A stretch of 64,000 bases of DNA from Rhizobium chutanense (lineage in GTDB: Bacteria > Pseudomonadota > Alphaproteobacteria > Rhizobiales > Rhizobiaceae): contig NZ_NWSV01000010.1 in the NCBI RefSeq assembly GCF_002531935.1, forward strand, positions 62,001 to 126,000, read 5' to 3'. This document shows, one piece after another, positions 32,901-42,883 of this stretch. The notes under the pieces are model-generated. The model was given only the letters and a program-made list of their open reading frames with translations. It had not been told where the DNA came from and searched no databases. The position numbers and the translations under genes were made by a program. Every line of letters starts with the position of its first letter. Positions within the stretch are counted from its first letter, which is position 1.

Positions 32901-35900
32901 ACCTTTGCAACCGCCGAAATCGCCGCGATCTCAAGCAAAGCCGTAGCGGGTTTGGGCACGAGCGTCATCGCAGCCCTTTCGACGAACCAGATCACCGCGT
33001 TGAGCGCCGCCGGAATCGCCGGATTGACATCGAGCCAGATCACCGCGTTGAGCACAACGCAGATCGCCGCCGTGCCCGCGGCGTGGATGACGGCGCTCAG
33101 CTCAACGCAGATTGCCGCATTTGATGTCGGCGTCATTGATTCCCTGTCGACCGCCCAGGTTGCCGCCATCAGCACATCTGGGATAACCGGTTTGACGGCC
33201 GATCAGGTCAATGCACTCAACACAACGCAGATCGCGGCATTGACGACAAGCCAGATCGCGGCCCTGAAATCGGCTCAGCTCTCCGCTTTGGGAACGGATG
33301 ATATCGCCGCGATGTCCTCAGCCGATATCGCGGCGATCAGCTCAGCCGCGATGCCGGGATTATCCGCGGCCGCGCTTGAAGCTCTATCGGCCAGCCAGAT
33401 TGCCGCCTTGAGCGCGGCAGGTGTTGCCGGACTGAGCACCGGGCAGATTGAAGCCTTGAGCACGGGTCAGGTCGATGCCCTGCTTGCGAACCAGATTGCG
33501 GTCTTAAGCTCATCGCAAATTGCCGCAATGGATGCCGATGTCGTCGCGTCGCTCTCCACGGCACAAATTGCCGCCCTTAGCACATCCGGCATTGCCGGCC
33601 TGACGACGAACCAGATCGACGCATTGGGCACGGCGCAGGCCGAAGCACTCACCGCGGCGCAGGTGAAGGTCCTCAATTCGACCCAACTTGCTGCGTTCGG
33701 CACGGAAGACATCGCCACCTTCTCGACCGCCGACATAGCTGCGATTTCGAACAAAGCGGTTTCGGGTCTCAGCACGTCGGTCATTGCTACGCTCTCGACC
33801 GCTCAGATCGCGGCCCTGAGCACAAACGGCATTGCAGCCTTGTCGACCGATCAGGTTGCCGCACTCGGCACAGCGCAGCTTGCGGCCTTCGCTACGACGC
33901 GTATTGCGGCACTGAGTTCGGCCCAGGTAGCAGCCCTAAGCACGGCAACCATCGCGTCGCTTGCCACAGGGCAGATCGCCGCACTCAGCACGGCGGGGAT
34001 TTCCGGCTTGAGCACGGATCAAGTCCAAGCCTTGGACAGTGCGCAAGTCGCCGCACTGGCGACAAACCAGGTCACGGCATTGAGCTCCGCGCAGCTTGGC
34101 GTGCTGACCGCGGAGGACATCGCCGCATTCTCGACCGCGGATATCGCTGCAATCGGTTCGAGCGCCATTTCCGGCTTGTCCAGCGCTGCTATTGCCGCCT
34201 TGTCGACGGCTCAGATCGCTGCCATCAGTCCGGCTGGCATCCTAGGCATAACGAGCAATCAGCTTGTCGCTTTGAACAGCAGCCAGATAAACGCCCTGAC
34301 GACCAAGCAGATGGCGGTGTTGAGCTCGGCACAGGTCTCCGTCTTGAGCCCGGCGGCTGTCGCAACGCTTTCGACCGCGCAGATTGCGGCCCTGGGCAGC
34401 ATTGGCATTGCCGGATTGACCACAACTCAGATTGCGGCCTTGAGCACCGGCCAGGCCGAAGCTCTGACATCAGTTCAGGTGGCAGCGCTGAATTCCAAGC
34501 AAATTCACAGCCTGAGCGCGGCCGATATCGCCACCTTCTCGACCAAGGACATCGCGGCAATCGGCTCGACCGCCATTTCCGGCCTGTCAACGGACGCTAT
34601 TGCAGCCTTGTCGACGACACAGGTCGCAGCCCTCAGCACATTGGGCGTTGCGGGGCTGACCACTCAGCAGATCGGTTCACTGAGTACCGGCCAGCTTCAG
34701 GCTCTGACAACAACGCAGGTCGCATCCCTCAGCTCGGCTCAGCTTTCGGTGCTGACGACGGCCGATATAGCGGCTTTGTCAACCAGGAGCATCGCGGCAA
34801 TCGGGTCCAGTGCCATATCCGGCCTGTCCACGGCCGTTGTATCAGCCCTGTCGACTGCTCAGATCGCAGCTCTTAGCGCTTCAGGTATTACCGGCCTGAC
34901 CACCAAGCAGATCGCGGCCTTGAGCACCGATCAAGCCGAGGCATTGACGACCGTCCAGGTCGCAGTCCTTAGTTCAACTCAACTTTCAGCGGTGCCGACT
35001 GCCGATATGGCGGCCTTCTCGACCCAGGACATCGCGGCCATCGGCTCCAGCGCTATTTCAGGTCTGCCAACCGAGGCAATTGCGGCATTGACGAGTGCCC
35101 AGATTGCCGCGCTCAGCACGCTTGCCATCTCCGGCCTGTCCACCAGGCAGATCGCTGCCTTGGACACCGGTCAGGTCGAGGCCCTGCTTACCAAGCAGCT
35201 TGCAGCACTGAGTTCCACGCAGGTTAAAGCGCTCGGCACCGACGATGTGGCCGCGATGTCGACGTCACAGATCGCCGCGATCAGCACATCCGGGATGACC
35301 GGTCTCACCACTGCGCAAATTTCCGGTCTGACGACTGCGCAGGTGCAAGCCCTGACGACGGGGCAGATCAAGGTTCTTGGCTCCACGCAAGTCGCCGCCC
35401 TGACGACCGCCGATATTTCGGCCCTGACGACCGAGCAGATTGCGGCGCTTGGCAGCGTCGGTATTGCGGGTCTAACCACTGTTCAGATCGCGGCCTTGGG
35501 TACCAGCCAGGCCGAGGCCCTGACATCCGTTCAGGTCGCCTCTTTGAATTCGACGCAGATTGCGGCCTTCAATGCCGCCAATCTGGAAGCCTTTTCGACC
35601 GCAGATATCGCCGCAATCAGTTCAAGCGCCATCTCCGGTTTGTCGACGACCACGGTCGCCGCCTTCTCGACGGAGCAGGTTGCGGCGATCAGCACGGCCA
35701 GCATTGCCAGCTTGACCACCGCGCAGATTGCCGCCCTGGGAACCACGCTGGTGGCAGCGTTGACGACAGGCCAGATCGGCGTTCTCGGCTCCAAGCAGGT
35801 CTCGGCTCTGAGTACCGCCGACATCGCGACCCTGTCGACCGCGCAGATTGCAGCCCTTAATACCGGTGGTATTTCCGGTCTGACGACTGCGCAGATCGCC

Positions 35901-37871
35901 ACACTGAGCGCCGACCAGGCAGGATCTCTGACCTCAGCCCAGGTCGGGACGTTGAGTTCGACCCAGATAGCGGCTTTCGAAACCGATGATCTGGAAACTT
36001 TCTCGACCGCGGATATCGCGGCAATCACAAGCGCGATATCGGGTTTGTCGACGGCCACGATCGCAGCGCTTTCGACAAATCAGATCGCCTCATTGAGTAC
36101 GGCCGGCATCGCTGGCCTGACCACTGCACAGATATCCGCATTGCATTCCGACCAGTTGGAAGTTTTGACCACCGCTCAGATCGGAGCCCTCAGTTCCAAG
36201 CAGACTGCGATAATCGGGACGAGTGGTATAACAGCTCTTTCGACCGCTCAGATTGCTGCACTCAGCACCGCTGGTATTGCCGGCCTGACCACCGATCAGA
36301 TAGCCGCGCTCAGCGCCGACCAGGCCCAGGCCCTCACATCCGTTCAGGTCGGTACCCTTACGTCCAAACAAATCGCAGCCCTCGGGACCGATGATCTTGC
36401 AACCTTCTCGACTGCCGATATCGCGGCAATTGGCTCGCTTCCCATAACGGGCTTGTCCACTTCAGTGATTGCAGCCCTGTCGACAGCGCAGATTGCGGCG
36501 CTGAGCACGGCCGGCATATCAGGTTTGACCACCGATCAACTCGGAGCGCTTGGCACCGATCAGGCTGCGGTATTGACGCCTACCCAAGTCGGAGCTTTCA
36601 GTTCGGCCCAGATTGCGGCTCTTGGAACCGCTGCTCTCGAAGCCCTATCGACGGCCGATATTGCGGCAATCAGTGCCACCGGCATATCGGGCCTGTCGAC
36701 CGCTATCATCGCAGCGCTGACGACGGCCCAGATCGCGGCCTTGGGAACAAGCGGTATTGCAGGATTGACAACGGCGCAGGTTGCCGCGCTCAGCACCGAC
36801 CAGGTCGAGGCTCTCACGGCCGCGCAGATCGGGGCCCTCGGCTCCAAGCAAGTGGCGACGTTGAGCACCGACGATCTGACGGTCCTGTCGACAGCAAAGA
36901 TTGCGGCCTTGAGCACTGCCGGCATCGCCGGCTTGAGCAGCGCACAGGTTGCTGCCCTGAGCGTGGAACAGGTCGCAGCGCTGTCGAGCACGCAGATCGC
37001 CGCGTTGAGTTCGGCAGGCATCGCCGGCCTAAGCACGCTCGACCTGGCAACTTTCTCTGCCGCCGATATCGCAGCCATCGGTTCCAGTTCCATACAGGGC
37101 CTGTCCACGGACTTTTTCGGGTCGCTGTCGACGACCCAAATCGCCGCCTTGGCAACGGGCAGCATCGCCGGCCTGAGCAGTGCTCAGATCGGAGCTCTGA
37201 GCATCGAGCAGTTCGAAGCGCTTTCAACGACCCAGATCGCTGCCTTGAGTTCCTCCGGAGTTGCGGGATTGACCACGGCGGATCTGGAAACCCTGTCCAC
37301 AACCGAGCTTCTGGCCATTAGTTCAGACTCGATCCAAGGCTTGTCGACCGCCGTTGTCGCAGCCCTGACCACCGACCAGGTCGCGATCCTGAAGACCACT
37401 CAGGTCGCCTCGCTGACCTACAACCAGATAGCGGCAATGAGCACCGATCAGATCGTTGCTCTGTCCACTTCGCAGATCACCGCCTTGAACGCGCTGCAGG
37501 TTGCCGCGCTGGATGCTGACGACATCGCCGTCTTCACGACGGATGACGTCGCGGCTCTGAGTTCGAAAGCGATCGCGGGATTGACCACGAGCGTCATTAC
37601 GTCGTTGACGACAGAACAAGCCGAAGCCCTGACACCGGCGCAGGTGAGTGGGCTGACGTCGGCGCAAGTTGCTGCGTTGACGACCCAGGAGGTCGCGACC
37701 TTCTCGACCAAGGATATCGCCGCGTTCAGCTCGAACGGCATAGCGGGACTGTCTACGCAAGACATCGCCAGCCTTTCGAGCGAGCAACTGGATGCTCTGA
37801 TGAAGTCGCAGATGGCGTATCTGAGTTCGGATCAGATGGCGGCTGTCATCTCGGCCTATCTTACGGCGTAA
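29979..37871 (+). CDS. Giant octad-repeat protein (2630 residues), unknown function
   Basis: After about 14 residues, the whole protein parses into roughly 326 consecutive 8-residue units of the form A-L-[ST]-[ST]-x-[QDE]-[IV]-A. A single 7-residue unit occurs at residues 2015-2021 (AITSAIS). Units group into larger modules marked by an A-I-x-S-x-A-I-x-G-L anchor seen about 22 times, spaced 10, 17, 24, 20 or 7 units. Each unit has Ser/Thr then an acid/amide three residues on, flanked by hydrophobics five apart. That fits a helix capping box plus hydrophobic staple, suggesting a solenoid of very short helices (inference). I see no Cys, no signal peptide, no RTX repeats and no membrane anchor. 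Ser/Thr density is extreme. Next come a GT41 glycosyltransferase and UDP-galactopyranose mutase. I recognise no named family; adhesin, matrix or S-layer-like roles are guesses. Confidence 0.85.
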   Translation: MTSIVSSYSLTQIRSLSTAAVAAWTTEDVATLSTKQISVLSSAQIAALDTEDVEVLSSQQLSAISQSAVSGLTLDQLAVLTTSAIESLTSLQIAAITTKQISALTTEQAEALTSSQVGALSSLQIAALSSADVATFSTADMAAIVSKAITGLSTAAVAALSTGQVAGLSTGAVSNLTTSQIAAMTTAQIGALTTAQIAALKATQIAGLGTSGITALSTGQIAALGTSATAGLTTAQVASLSTAQAEALSSSQVKALTSAQLSILGADDLATFSTEDMAAITVSAVAGLSTAVLSSLSTDQVAALSAAAVTGLTTAQIGALSTTQTGALTTAQIEALKATQIAAMGTNNIALLATAQIAAVSKAAVTGLTTGQIAVLSTTQTSALTTSQIAALKATQTAALSTGDIGALSTAQIAALSLGGLSGLATGQIGTLTTTQLAALTTAQVAALSSTQISALGTDKIASLSTDDIAAIGSVAISGLSTAAIAALSTAQVAALSVRGIAGLSTDQVAVLNTAKTAALTTAQIAVLSSQQVAALSTDAVATLSTAQMAALSTKGVKGLTTGQIVALSTQQAEALTGAQVAVLSSTQLSVLSTDDIATFSTAEMAAIVSSAIPGLTTGVIASLSSDQVAALNASAAASLTTSQVAALSTVQVAVLSSGAVASLTTNQIANLSTAQIAALTATQVSALKAVQIAAMSTDEVSALSSAQIAALTTSAVASLTTGQIAAASTAQIAALSSTQIKALGSTQLAVLSSEDLATFTADEMAAISTKAINGLTTGVIASLSTAQVAALATSAVTSLTTDQISTLSTAQLANLTTGQIAALSSTQMSALTANDISAFSTADMAAVTSTAIRGLSTDVIASLSTSQLAALNTSVIAALTTSQIATLRADQVAALNTTQIALLTSNQVAVLDTGVIASFSAEQIAALSTAGVGGLTADQISALSTVQTQALTATQIGKLSSTQLSALGTDDIATFATAEIAAISSKAVAGLGTSVIAALSTNQITALSAAGIAGLTSSQITALSTTQIAAVPAAWMTALSSTQIAAFDVGVIDSLSTAQVAAISTSGITGLTADQVNALNTTQIAALTTSQIAALKSAQLSALGTDDIAAMSSADIAAISSAAMPGLSAAALEALSASQIAALSAAGVAGLSTGQIEALSTGQVDALLANQIAVLSSSQIAAMDADVVASLSTAQIAALSTSGIAGLTTNQIDALGTAQAEALTAAQVKVLNSTQLAAFGTEDIATFSTADIAAISNKAVSGLSTSVIATLSTAQIAALSTNGIAALSTDQVAALGTAQLAAFATTRIAALSSAQVAALSTATIASLATGQIAALSTAGISGLSTDQVQALDSAQVAALATNQVTALSSAQLGVLTAEDIAAFSTADIAAIGSSAISGLSSAAIAALSTAQIAAISPAGILGITSNQLVALNSSQINALTTKQMAVLSSAQVSVLSPAAVATLSTAQIAALGSIGIAGLTTTQIAALSTGQAEALTSVQVAALNSKQIHSLSAADIATFSTKDIAAIGSTAISGLSTDAIAALSTTQVAALSTLGVAGLTTQQIGSLSTGQLQALTTTQVASLSSAQLSVLTTADIAALSTRSIAAIGSSAISGLSTAVVSALSTAQIAALSASGITGLTTKQIAALSTDQAEALTTVQVAVLSSTQLSAVPTADMAAFSTQDIAAIGSSAISGLPTEAIAALTSAQIAALSTLAISGLSTRQIAALDTGQVEALLTKQLAALSSTQVKALGTDDVAAMSTSQIAAISTSGMTGLTTAQISGLTTAQVQALTTGQIKVLGSTQVAALTTADISALTTEQIAALGSVGIAGLTTVQIAALGTSQAEALTSVQVASLNSTQIAAFNAANLEAFSTADIAAISSSAISGLSTTTVAAFSTEQVAAISTASIASLTTAQIAALGTTLVAALTTGQIGVLGSKQVSALSTADIATLSTAQIAALNTGGISGLTTAQIATLSADQAGSLTSAQVGTLSSTQIAAFETDDLETFSTADIAAITSAISGLSTATIAALSTNQIASLSTAGIAGLTTAQISALHSDQLEVLTTAQIGALSSKQTAIIGTSGITALSTAQIAALSTAGIAGLTTDQIAALSADQAQALTSVQVGTLTSKQIAALGTDDLATFSTADIAAIGSLPITGLSTSVIAALSTAQIAALSTAGISGLTTDQLGALGTDQAAVLTPTQVGAFSSAQIAALGTAALEALSTADIAAISATGISGLSTAIIAALTTAQIAALGTSGIAGLTTAQVAALSTDQVEALTAAQIGALGSKQVATLSTDDLTVLSTAKIAALSTAGIAGLSSAQVAALSVEQVAALSSTQIAALSSAGIAGLSTLDLATFSAADIAAIGSSSIQGLSTDFFGSLSTTQIAALATGSIAGLSSAQIGALSIEQFEALSTTQIAALSSSGVAGLTTADLETLSTTELLAISSDSIQGLSTAVVAALTTDQVAILKTTQVASLTYNQIAAMSTDQIVALSTSQITALNALQVAALDADDIAVFTTDDVAALSSKAIAGLTTSVITSLTTEQAEALTPAQVSGLTSAQVAALTTQEVATFSTKDIAAFSSNGIAGLSTQDIASLSSEQLDALMKSQMAYLSSDQMAAVISAYLTA

Positions 37872-38242
37872 GCGCGATCTCGACCGAATCGCGTCCACCC
37901 CGCGCAACGGAGTGCGTTGGGGTGGTTCCGTCTCGATCGGTGGCGCGAAGATCCAACCCGATATTCGTCTCGAAGACGCGGTGGAAGCGTCGTGACCTTG
38001 CCCGTTAAAATAGACCATTTGGGTCCGGGCCGTTTTCGGCGGATGAGAGACGACGCGCCACTGCTTTTCCTGTTGAGACCTCGCCCACGCGGTTGCCATC
38101 TTTCCGAACGAAAGCCATCGTCCGTCTCGTCGGCGCATTGCTGCTCTCAACCGAGCTGCCGCAGCGCTCAACGCATGTTTAAAGCAAGCTGGCCTGGCTA
38201 ACTGTCTCGTTGCAATGCCGGCCGTCAATTCGTGGGAAGTCC
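37872..38242 (+). other. Spacer between the repeat protein and the glycosyltransferase
   Basis: A 371-bp stretch without a supported gene. A bulged hairpin at 37895-37925 (arms CCACCCC / GGGGTGG, with an inner GCGCA/TGCGT helix) lies 24 bp after the stop and may end the giant transcript, although no T-run follows. Short open frames here have no protein-like features. GGGAAG at 38234-38239 serves the downstream gene. Confidence 0.45.
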
Positions 38243-40273
38243 ATGGTCACCAATGATGCATCAGTTCAGCCCGTTCCGTCTCTTGCCGGTATATTGGAGC
38301 TTGCGCGCACCCAACGTCTTTCCTTCAACGAGTTGTTTCAGTTCGCCGAAAGTCGGAGTGCTGCCGGAGCGATGTTCGAGGCGGCAGAGGTCTACAAAGC
38401 CTGGATCGCTTTCAACGATTCTCATCCGTTCCTGCACCTCGTCTATTTCAATTATTCCGTCACTCTGCGGCAATTGGGCGACGTTGCGGGATCGATTCAC
38501 GCATTGCGTGCATGCTTGAAGCTCGAGCCGCGTTTCGGACCGGCGCACATCAATCTTGGACGCGCGTTGGAAGACAGCGGCATCGCCACGGGAGCAATCC
38601 TGCAATGGCGGAATTTTATCGAGATGACCGGGGAGATTACCGCTGACGTGCTGACGCATCGCCTGTTGGCGCTTCAGCATGTCGGGCGCGTCATGGAAAA
38701 TGCGGGTCTGTTGGAAGAAGCTGAAACCGCGTTGTGGCAGGCAATGGAACTGCGGCCCGACAAGACCGAAGCCGGGCAACATTGGAGTGCGCTGCGCCAG
38801 CGTCAGTGCAAGTGGCCAACGCTTGTGCCGTCGGACCATGTCTCCATGCGTCAACAGATCGATGCCATGTCGCCGCTGGCGCTCGCCTGCTTTTCCGACG
38901 ACCCGTTGTTCCAGCTCGCCAAGGCCTACCGCTACAACAAGTCTTTCGTTGGACGCCCGGATACCAGCGGCTTCTCGCGCAAGGTGGCGAAGCAGAAGAC
39001 GGGAACCGGCCAGCGCCTTCGCGTGGGCTATGTTTCCTCGGATCTGCGCGACCATGCGGTCGGCTTTGCGCTCAGAGAGGTGCTGGAGCTGCATGACAAG
39101 AATAGGGTTGAAGTCTACGCCTATTATTGCGGCGAGCCGGCAGAAGGAGATGCGACCCAGCTGCGCATGAAAGCTGCCGTCGATTGCTGGCGCGACATTG
39201 CCGCGCTTGGTGATGCGGAAGCTGCAAGGCAGATCGCCGACGACGACATCGACATCCTTGTCGACGTCAACGGTTACACCAAACATGCGCGAACGAAGAT
39301 CCTTGCCTATCGACCGGCACCGGTGGTGGTCAACTTTTGCGGTTATCCGGGAACGATGGGCAGCCCGTTCCATCACTACATCATCGCGGACGAGCACATC
39401 ATCCCGCCCGAAAACGAGATCTATTATTCGGAAAAAGTGCTCAGAGTTGCATGCAGTCAGCCAATCGATCGAAAGAGGGTGATTGCCGAAAGACCGACAC
39501 GCGCGGAGGCGGGGCTACCGGAAGCCGTTTTCGTTTTTGCCTGCTTCAACGGCACGCAAAAAATCACGCAGGAGACCTTTGCCTACTGGATGACCATTCT
39601 CCTCGCGGCACCCGGCAGCGTGCTCTGGCTGCTTGCTGGAAACGACGATGTGGATCACCGTCTGCGCCAAGCGGCTGAAAATGCCGGTGTCGCAGCCGAC
39701 CGTCTCATTTTCGCGCCCAAGGCGCCGAATGCCAAACATCTCGCCCGAATCCAGCTCGCCGATCTGTTCCTCGACACCTTTCCCTATGGAGCGCACTCGA
39801 CCGCGGCCGATGCTCTGACCGTCGGGCTGCCTGTCCTCACATTCCCCGGCAAGAGCTTTGCGGCCCGCTTCTGCCACAGCATCGTTGCCGCTGCCGGCGT
39901 CCCGGAACTGATCTGCTCGGGACCGCAAGCCTACATCGAAAGGGCTATCGGTTTTGCCAATGACCCCGAGAGCCTGGGAAAGATCAGGGAATCCTTGCGC
40001 GCAAAACGCGAGGCCTGCGCATTGCGCGATATTCCCGCTCTCGCGTCCCGTCTCGAAGAGCTTTTCTGGCAAATGCAGGCGGAATGCGAACGCGGTGAAA
40101 CACCGGTGCCGGATTTAAGCAACCTGGACATCTATTACGACATAGGGGTGGAACTCGTTCAGGACAATATCGCGTTTTCGGACGATCGAGTTTACAGGCA
40201 GGCTTACCGCAACAAGCTGACCGAATGGCACAATTATGCGCCTTTTCCGCACGACAGCCGATTGGGGGGCTGA
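38243..40273 (+). CDS. GT41 (OGT/SPINDLY-type) O-linked glycosyltransferase with N-terminal TPR
   Basis: About 676 residues. The N-terminal third is TPR-like helical (FNYSVTLRQLGDVAGSIHALRACLKLEPRFGPAHINLGRALEDSG...ALWQAMELRPDKTEAGQHW). The rest is the GT41 catalytic region: LRVGYVSSDLRDHAVGF, with His271 at the position of the OGT catalytic-site His, then YPGTMGSPFHHYIIAD, FNGTQKITQETF with Lys440 matching the UDP-binding lysine, and DTFPYGAHSTAADAL before GLPVLTFPGKSFAARF. GT41 enzymes transfer a sugar from UDP-sugar to Ser/Thr of proteins. The gene sits directly after the Ser/Thr-rich giant protein, which is its obvious candidate substrate (inference). Start ATG 38243 follows GGGAAG. Confidence 0.92.
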   Translation: MVTNDASVQPVPSLAGILELARTQRLSFNELFQFAESRSAAGAMFEAAEVYKAWIAFNDSHPFLHLVYFNYSVTLRQLGDVAGSIHALRACLKLEPRFGPAHINLGRALEDSGIATGAILQWRNFIEMTGEITADVLTHRLLALQHVGRVMENAGLLEEAETALWQAMELRPDKTEAGQHWSALRQRQCKWPTLVPSDHVSMRQQIDAMSPLALACFSDDPLFQLAKAYRYNKSFVGRPDTSGFSRKVAKQKTGTGQRLRVGYVSSDLRDHAVGFALREVLELHDKNRVEVYAYYCGEPAEGDATQLRMKAAVDCWRDIAALGDAEAARQIADDDIDILVDVNGYTKHARTKILAYRPAPVVVNFCGYPGTMGSPFHHYIIADEHIIPPENEIYYSEKVLRVACSQPIDRKRVIAERPTRAEAGLPEAVFVFACFNGTQKITQETFAYWMTILLAAPGSVLWLLAGNDDVDHRLRQAAENAGVAADRLIFAPKAPNAKHLARIQLADLFLDTFPYGAHSTAADALTVGLPVLTFPGKSFAARFCHSIVAAAGVPELICSGPQAYIERAIGFANDPESLGKIRESLRAKREACALRDIPALASRLEELFWQMQAECERGETPVPDLSNLDIYYDIGVELVQDNIAFSDDRVYRQAYRNKLTEWHNYAPFPHDSRLGG

Positions 40274-40310
40274 GGAATTCACGCCAATATGCGCAACCAG
40301 AAAGAGCTGA

Positions 40311-41474
<1,164 letters not shown>

Positions 41475-41590
41475 GTAGCGCCTCGATTTATGCGGCAGGA
41501 AACCCGCAATCGTTCAATTTTTAACGAAGCCTCCAATCAAACTGCAAAATGCTTGCTGTAGGTTCCCCGCCAGAACCTCGGAAAAGCCTC

Positions 41591-42748
41591 ATGCTGCTGG
41601 ATCTCAGGACAATCTATTTCATTGTTGCCGTGAGTTGTTTCGTGCTGGGCGTGCTCCAGCTTGCAGCCTATGCGACCGGCCGCTTCGAAAGGTGGCCGCT
41701 GTGGTGGGGTGTGAGCAATCTGCTTGTCGGCGTCGGGTCTTTCCTTGTCGCGCTGCGCAATCTCGTTCCCTACTCGGTCTCGATCGATGGCGGCAATGTG
41801 CTGACCATTGCGGGTTACATGCTGATGTTCTTTGCCGTGCGCGTCTTTTCGGGACGGGCGCTCGACCAGCGCATTTTCTGGCTTGCCATCTTTCTCGTCA
41901 GCGTGCCAGTCGTGCTTATCGTCAGCAACCCTACGGCAGTATCGGCCCGGCTCCTCTACGTCTCCGTCATCTGCTGCCTGTGCGATCTTGCGGTCGCGAG
42001 GGAAGCAGTCGGCATCGTCCGGCGCGAGAAGCTGTATTCGGCAGCCCTGCTTGTCGGTCTCTATGTCTGCACTGCCATGATCTTTGCGGTTCGCAGCATT
42101 CTTGCGGCGACTGGCGAGATCGGCGGGCCGGATCCTTTCGGCAGCAGTGTGGTCCATAGCTGGATGGCTGTATCGGCGGTCGCCTTCATCATGCTCCGCA
42201 GCATGGCCATGGTGCTGATGGCCGCCGAGCGCAGCCGAAATCAGCTGACCGAACTCGCTCATCACGATCCGCTGACCGGCGCGCTCAACCGCGGCGGCCT
42301 TGCCCAGCATCTGCCTGCTCTCGCTTCCCAGCCGATATCGCTGCTGATCATCGATATCGACCATTTCAAGCAGCTGAACGACCGGCACGGCCACGCCGCC
42401 GGCGACGATATGCTGCGGCTTTTCGCCAGCGTTGCGAGAGGCATCATGCGCTCCGGCGATCTGCTCGCCCGTCAAGGCGGGGACGAGTTTCTGGCGGTGC
42501 TGAAAAGTATCTCTCGCCAAGATGCGGTGCTGATTGCCGAGCGCATCCGCCTCGCCTTTGCCGCCGCCGTCATGCAGCGGCCGGATCTGGCTGTTTTTCC
42601 GACGCTCAGCATCGGCGTTGCCGCGCGCGAGGAAAACGACGGAGATTTCGAACGGCTGATGCAGAAGGCGGATGAGGCCCTCTATCGTTCGAAGCGCGAA
42701 GGCCGCAACCGGGTCGAAGCCTGCGGAGAAAATCAGCAAGCCGCGTAG
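41591..42748 (+). CDS. Membrane-bound diguanylate cyclase
   Basis: About 385 residues. The N-terminal half has six or so hydrophobic segments (LRTIYFIVAVSCFVLGVLQLA onward), an unassigned integral-membrane sensor. The C-terminal GGDEF domain starts at HHDPLTGALNRGGL and has intact RQGGDEF (296-300). An inhibitory I-site RSGD lies exactly five residues before it, so product feedback is expected. It makes c-di-GMP from GTP. ATG 41591 (MLLDLRTIYFIV) is preferred over 41549 because membrane helix 1 begins at once. It follows glf by 116 bp and may be its own unit. Confidence 0.93.
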   Translation: MLLDLRTIYFIVAVSCFVLGVLQLAAYATGRFERWPLWWGVSNLLVGVGSFLVALRNLVPYSVSIDGGNVLTIAGYMLMFFAVRVFSGRALDQRIFWLAIFLVSVPVVLIVSNPTAVSARLLYVSVICCLCDLAVAREAVGIVRREKLYSAALLVGLYVCTAMIFAVRSILAATGEIGGPDPFGSSVVHSWMAVSAVAFIMLRSMAMVLMAAERSRNQLTELAHHDPLTGALNRGGLAQHLPALASQPISLLIIDIDHFKQLNDRHGHAAGDDMLRLFASVARGIMRSGDLLARQGGDEFLAVLKSISRQDAVLIAERIRLAFAAAVMQRPDLAVFPTLSIGVAAREENDGDFERLMQKADEALYRSKREGRNRVEACGENQQAA

Positions 42749-42780
42749 GGACAGCACAACTCTGTCTATCTCGGAATGAT

Positions 42781-42882
42781 CCTAAAGCGCGTCGCGATCT
42801 TTCAGATTCGCTCTTCGCGCTTTAGGTCTTTGTTTCCGCATGTCGTTGCCGCAAAACCGCTGCACACTTTTGCGCGACATGC
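42781..42882. repeat. Twin-hairpin rhizobial intergenic repeat
   Basis: Two adjacent perfect dyads: CCTAAAGCGC / GCGCTTTAGG (42781-42826) and GCATGTCG / CGACATGC (42838-42882), separated by TCTTTGTTTCC. The element lies between the convergent cyclase and cysE genes and ends 1 bp before the cysE stop. The shape and sequence are those of a dispersed rhizobial palindrome family; in-window kinship to 29376-29421 is only loose. Confidence 0.65.
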
Positions 42883-42883
42883 T

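Noticed and set aside
30203..37765. Many antisense and alternate-frame open frames inside the giant repeat gene
   Set aside because: The 24-base period keeps other frames open too. They repeat the same low-complexity strings and lack start signals.
29979..37871. CRISPR array or satellite DNA in the 24-base repeat region
   Set aside because: There are no conserved direct repeats with unique spacers. The repeats diverge at synonymous and non-synonymous sites but stay in one reading frame, so it is a coding repeat.
37917..38201. Short frame between the giant gene and the GT41 gene
   Set aside because: No ribosome binding site, biased composition and no domain; it reads through hairpin sequence.
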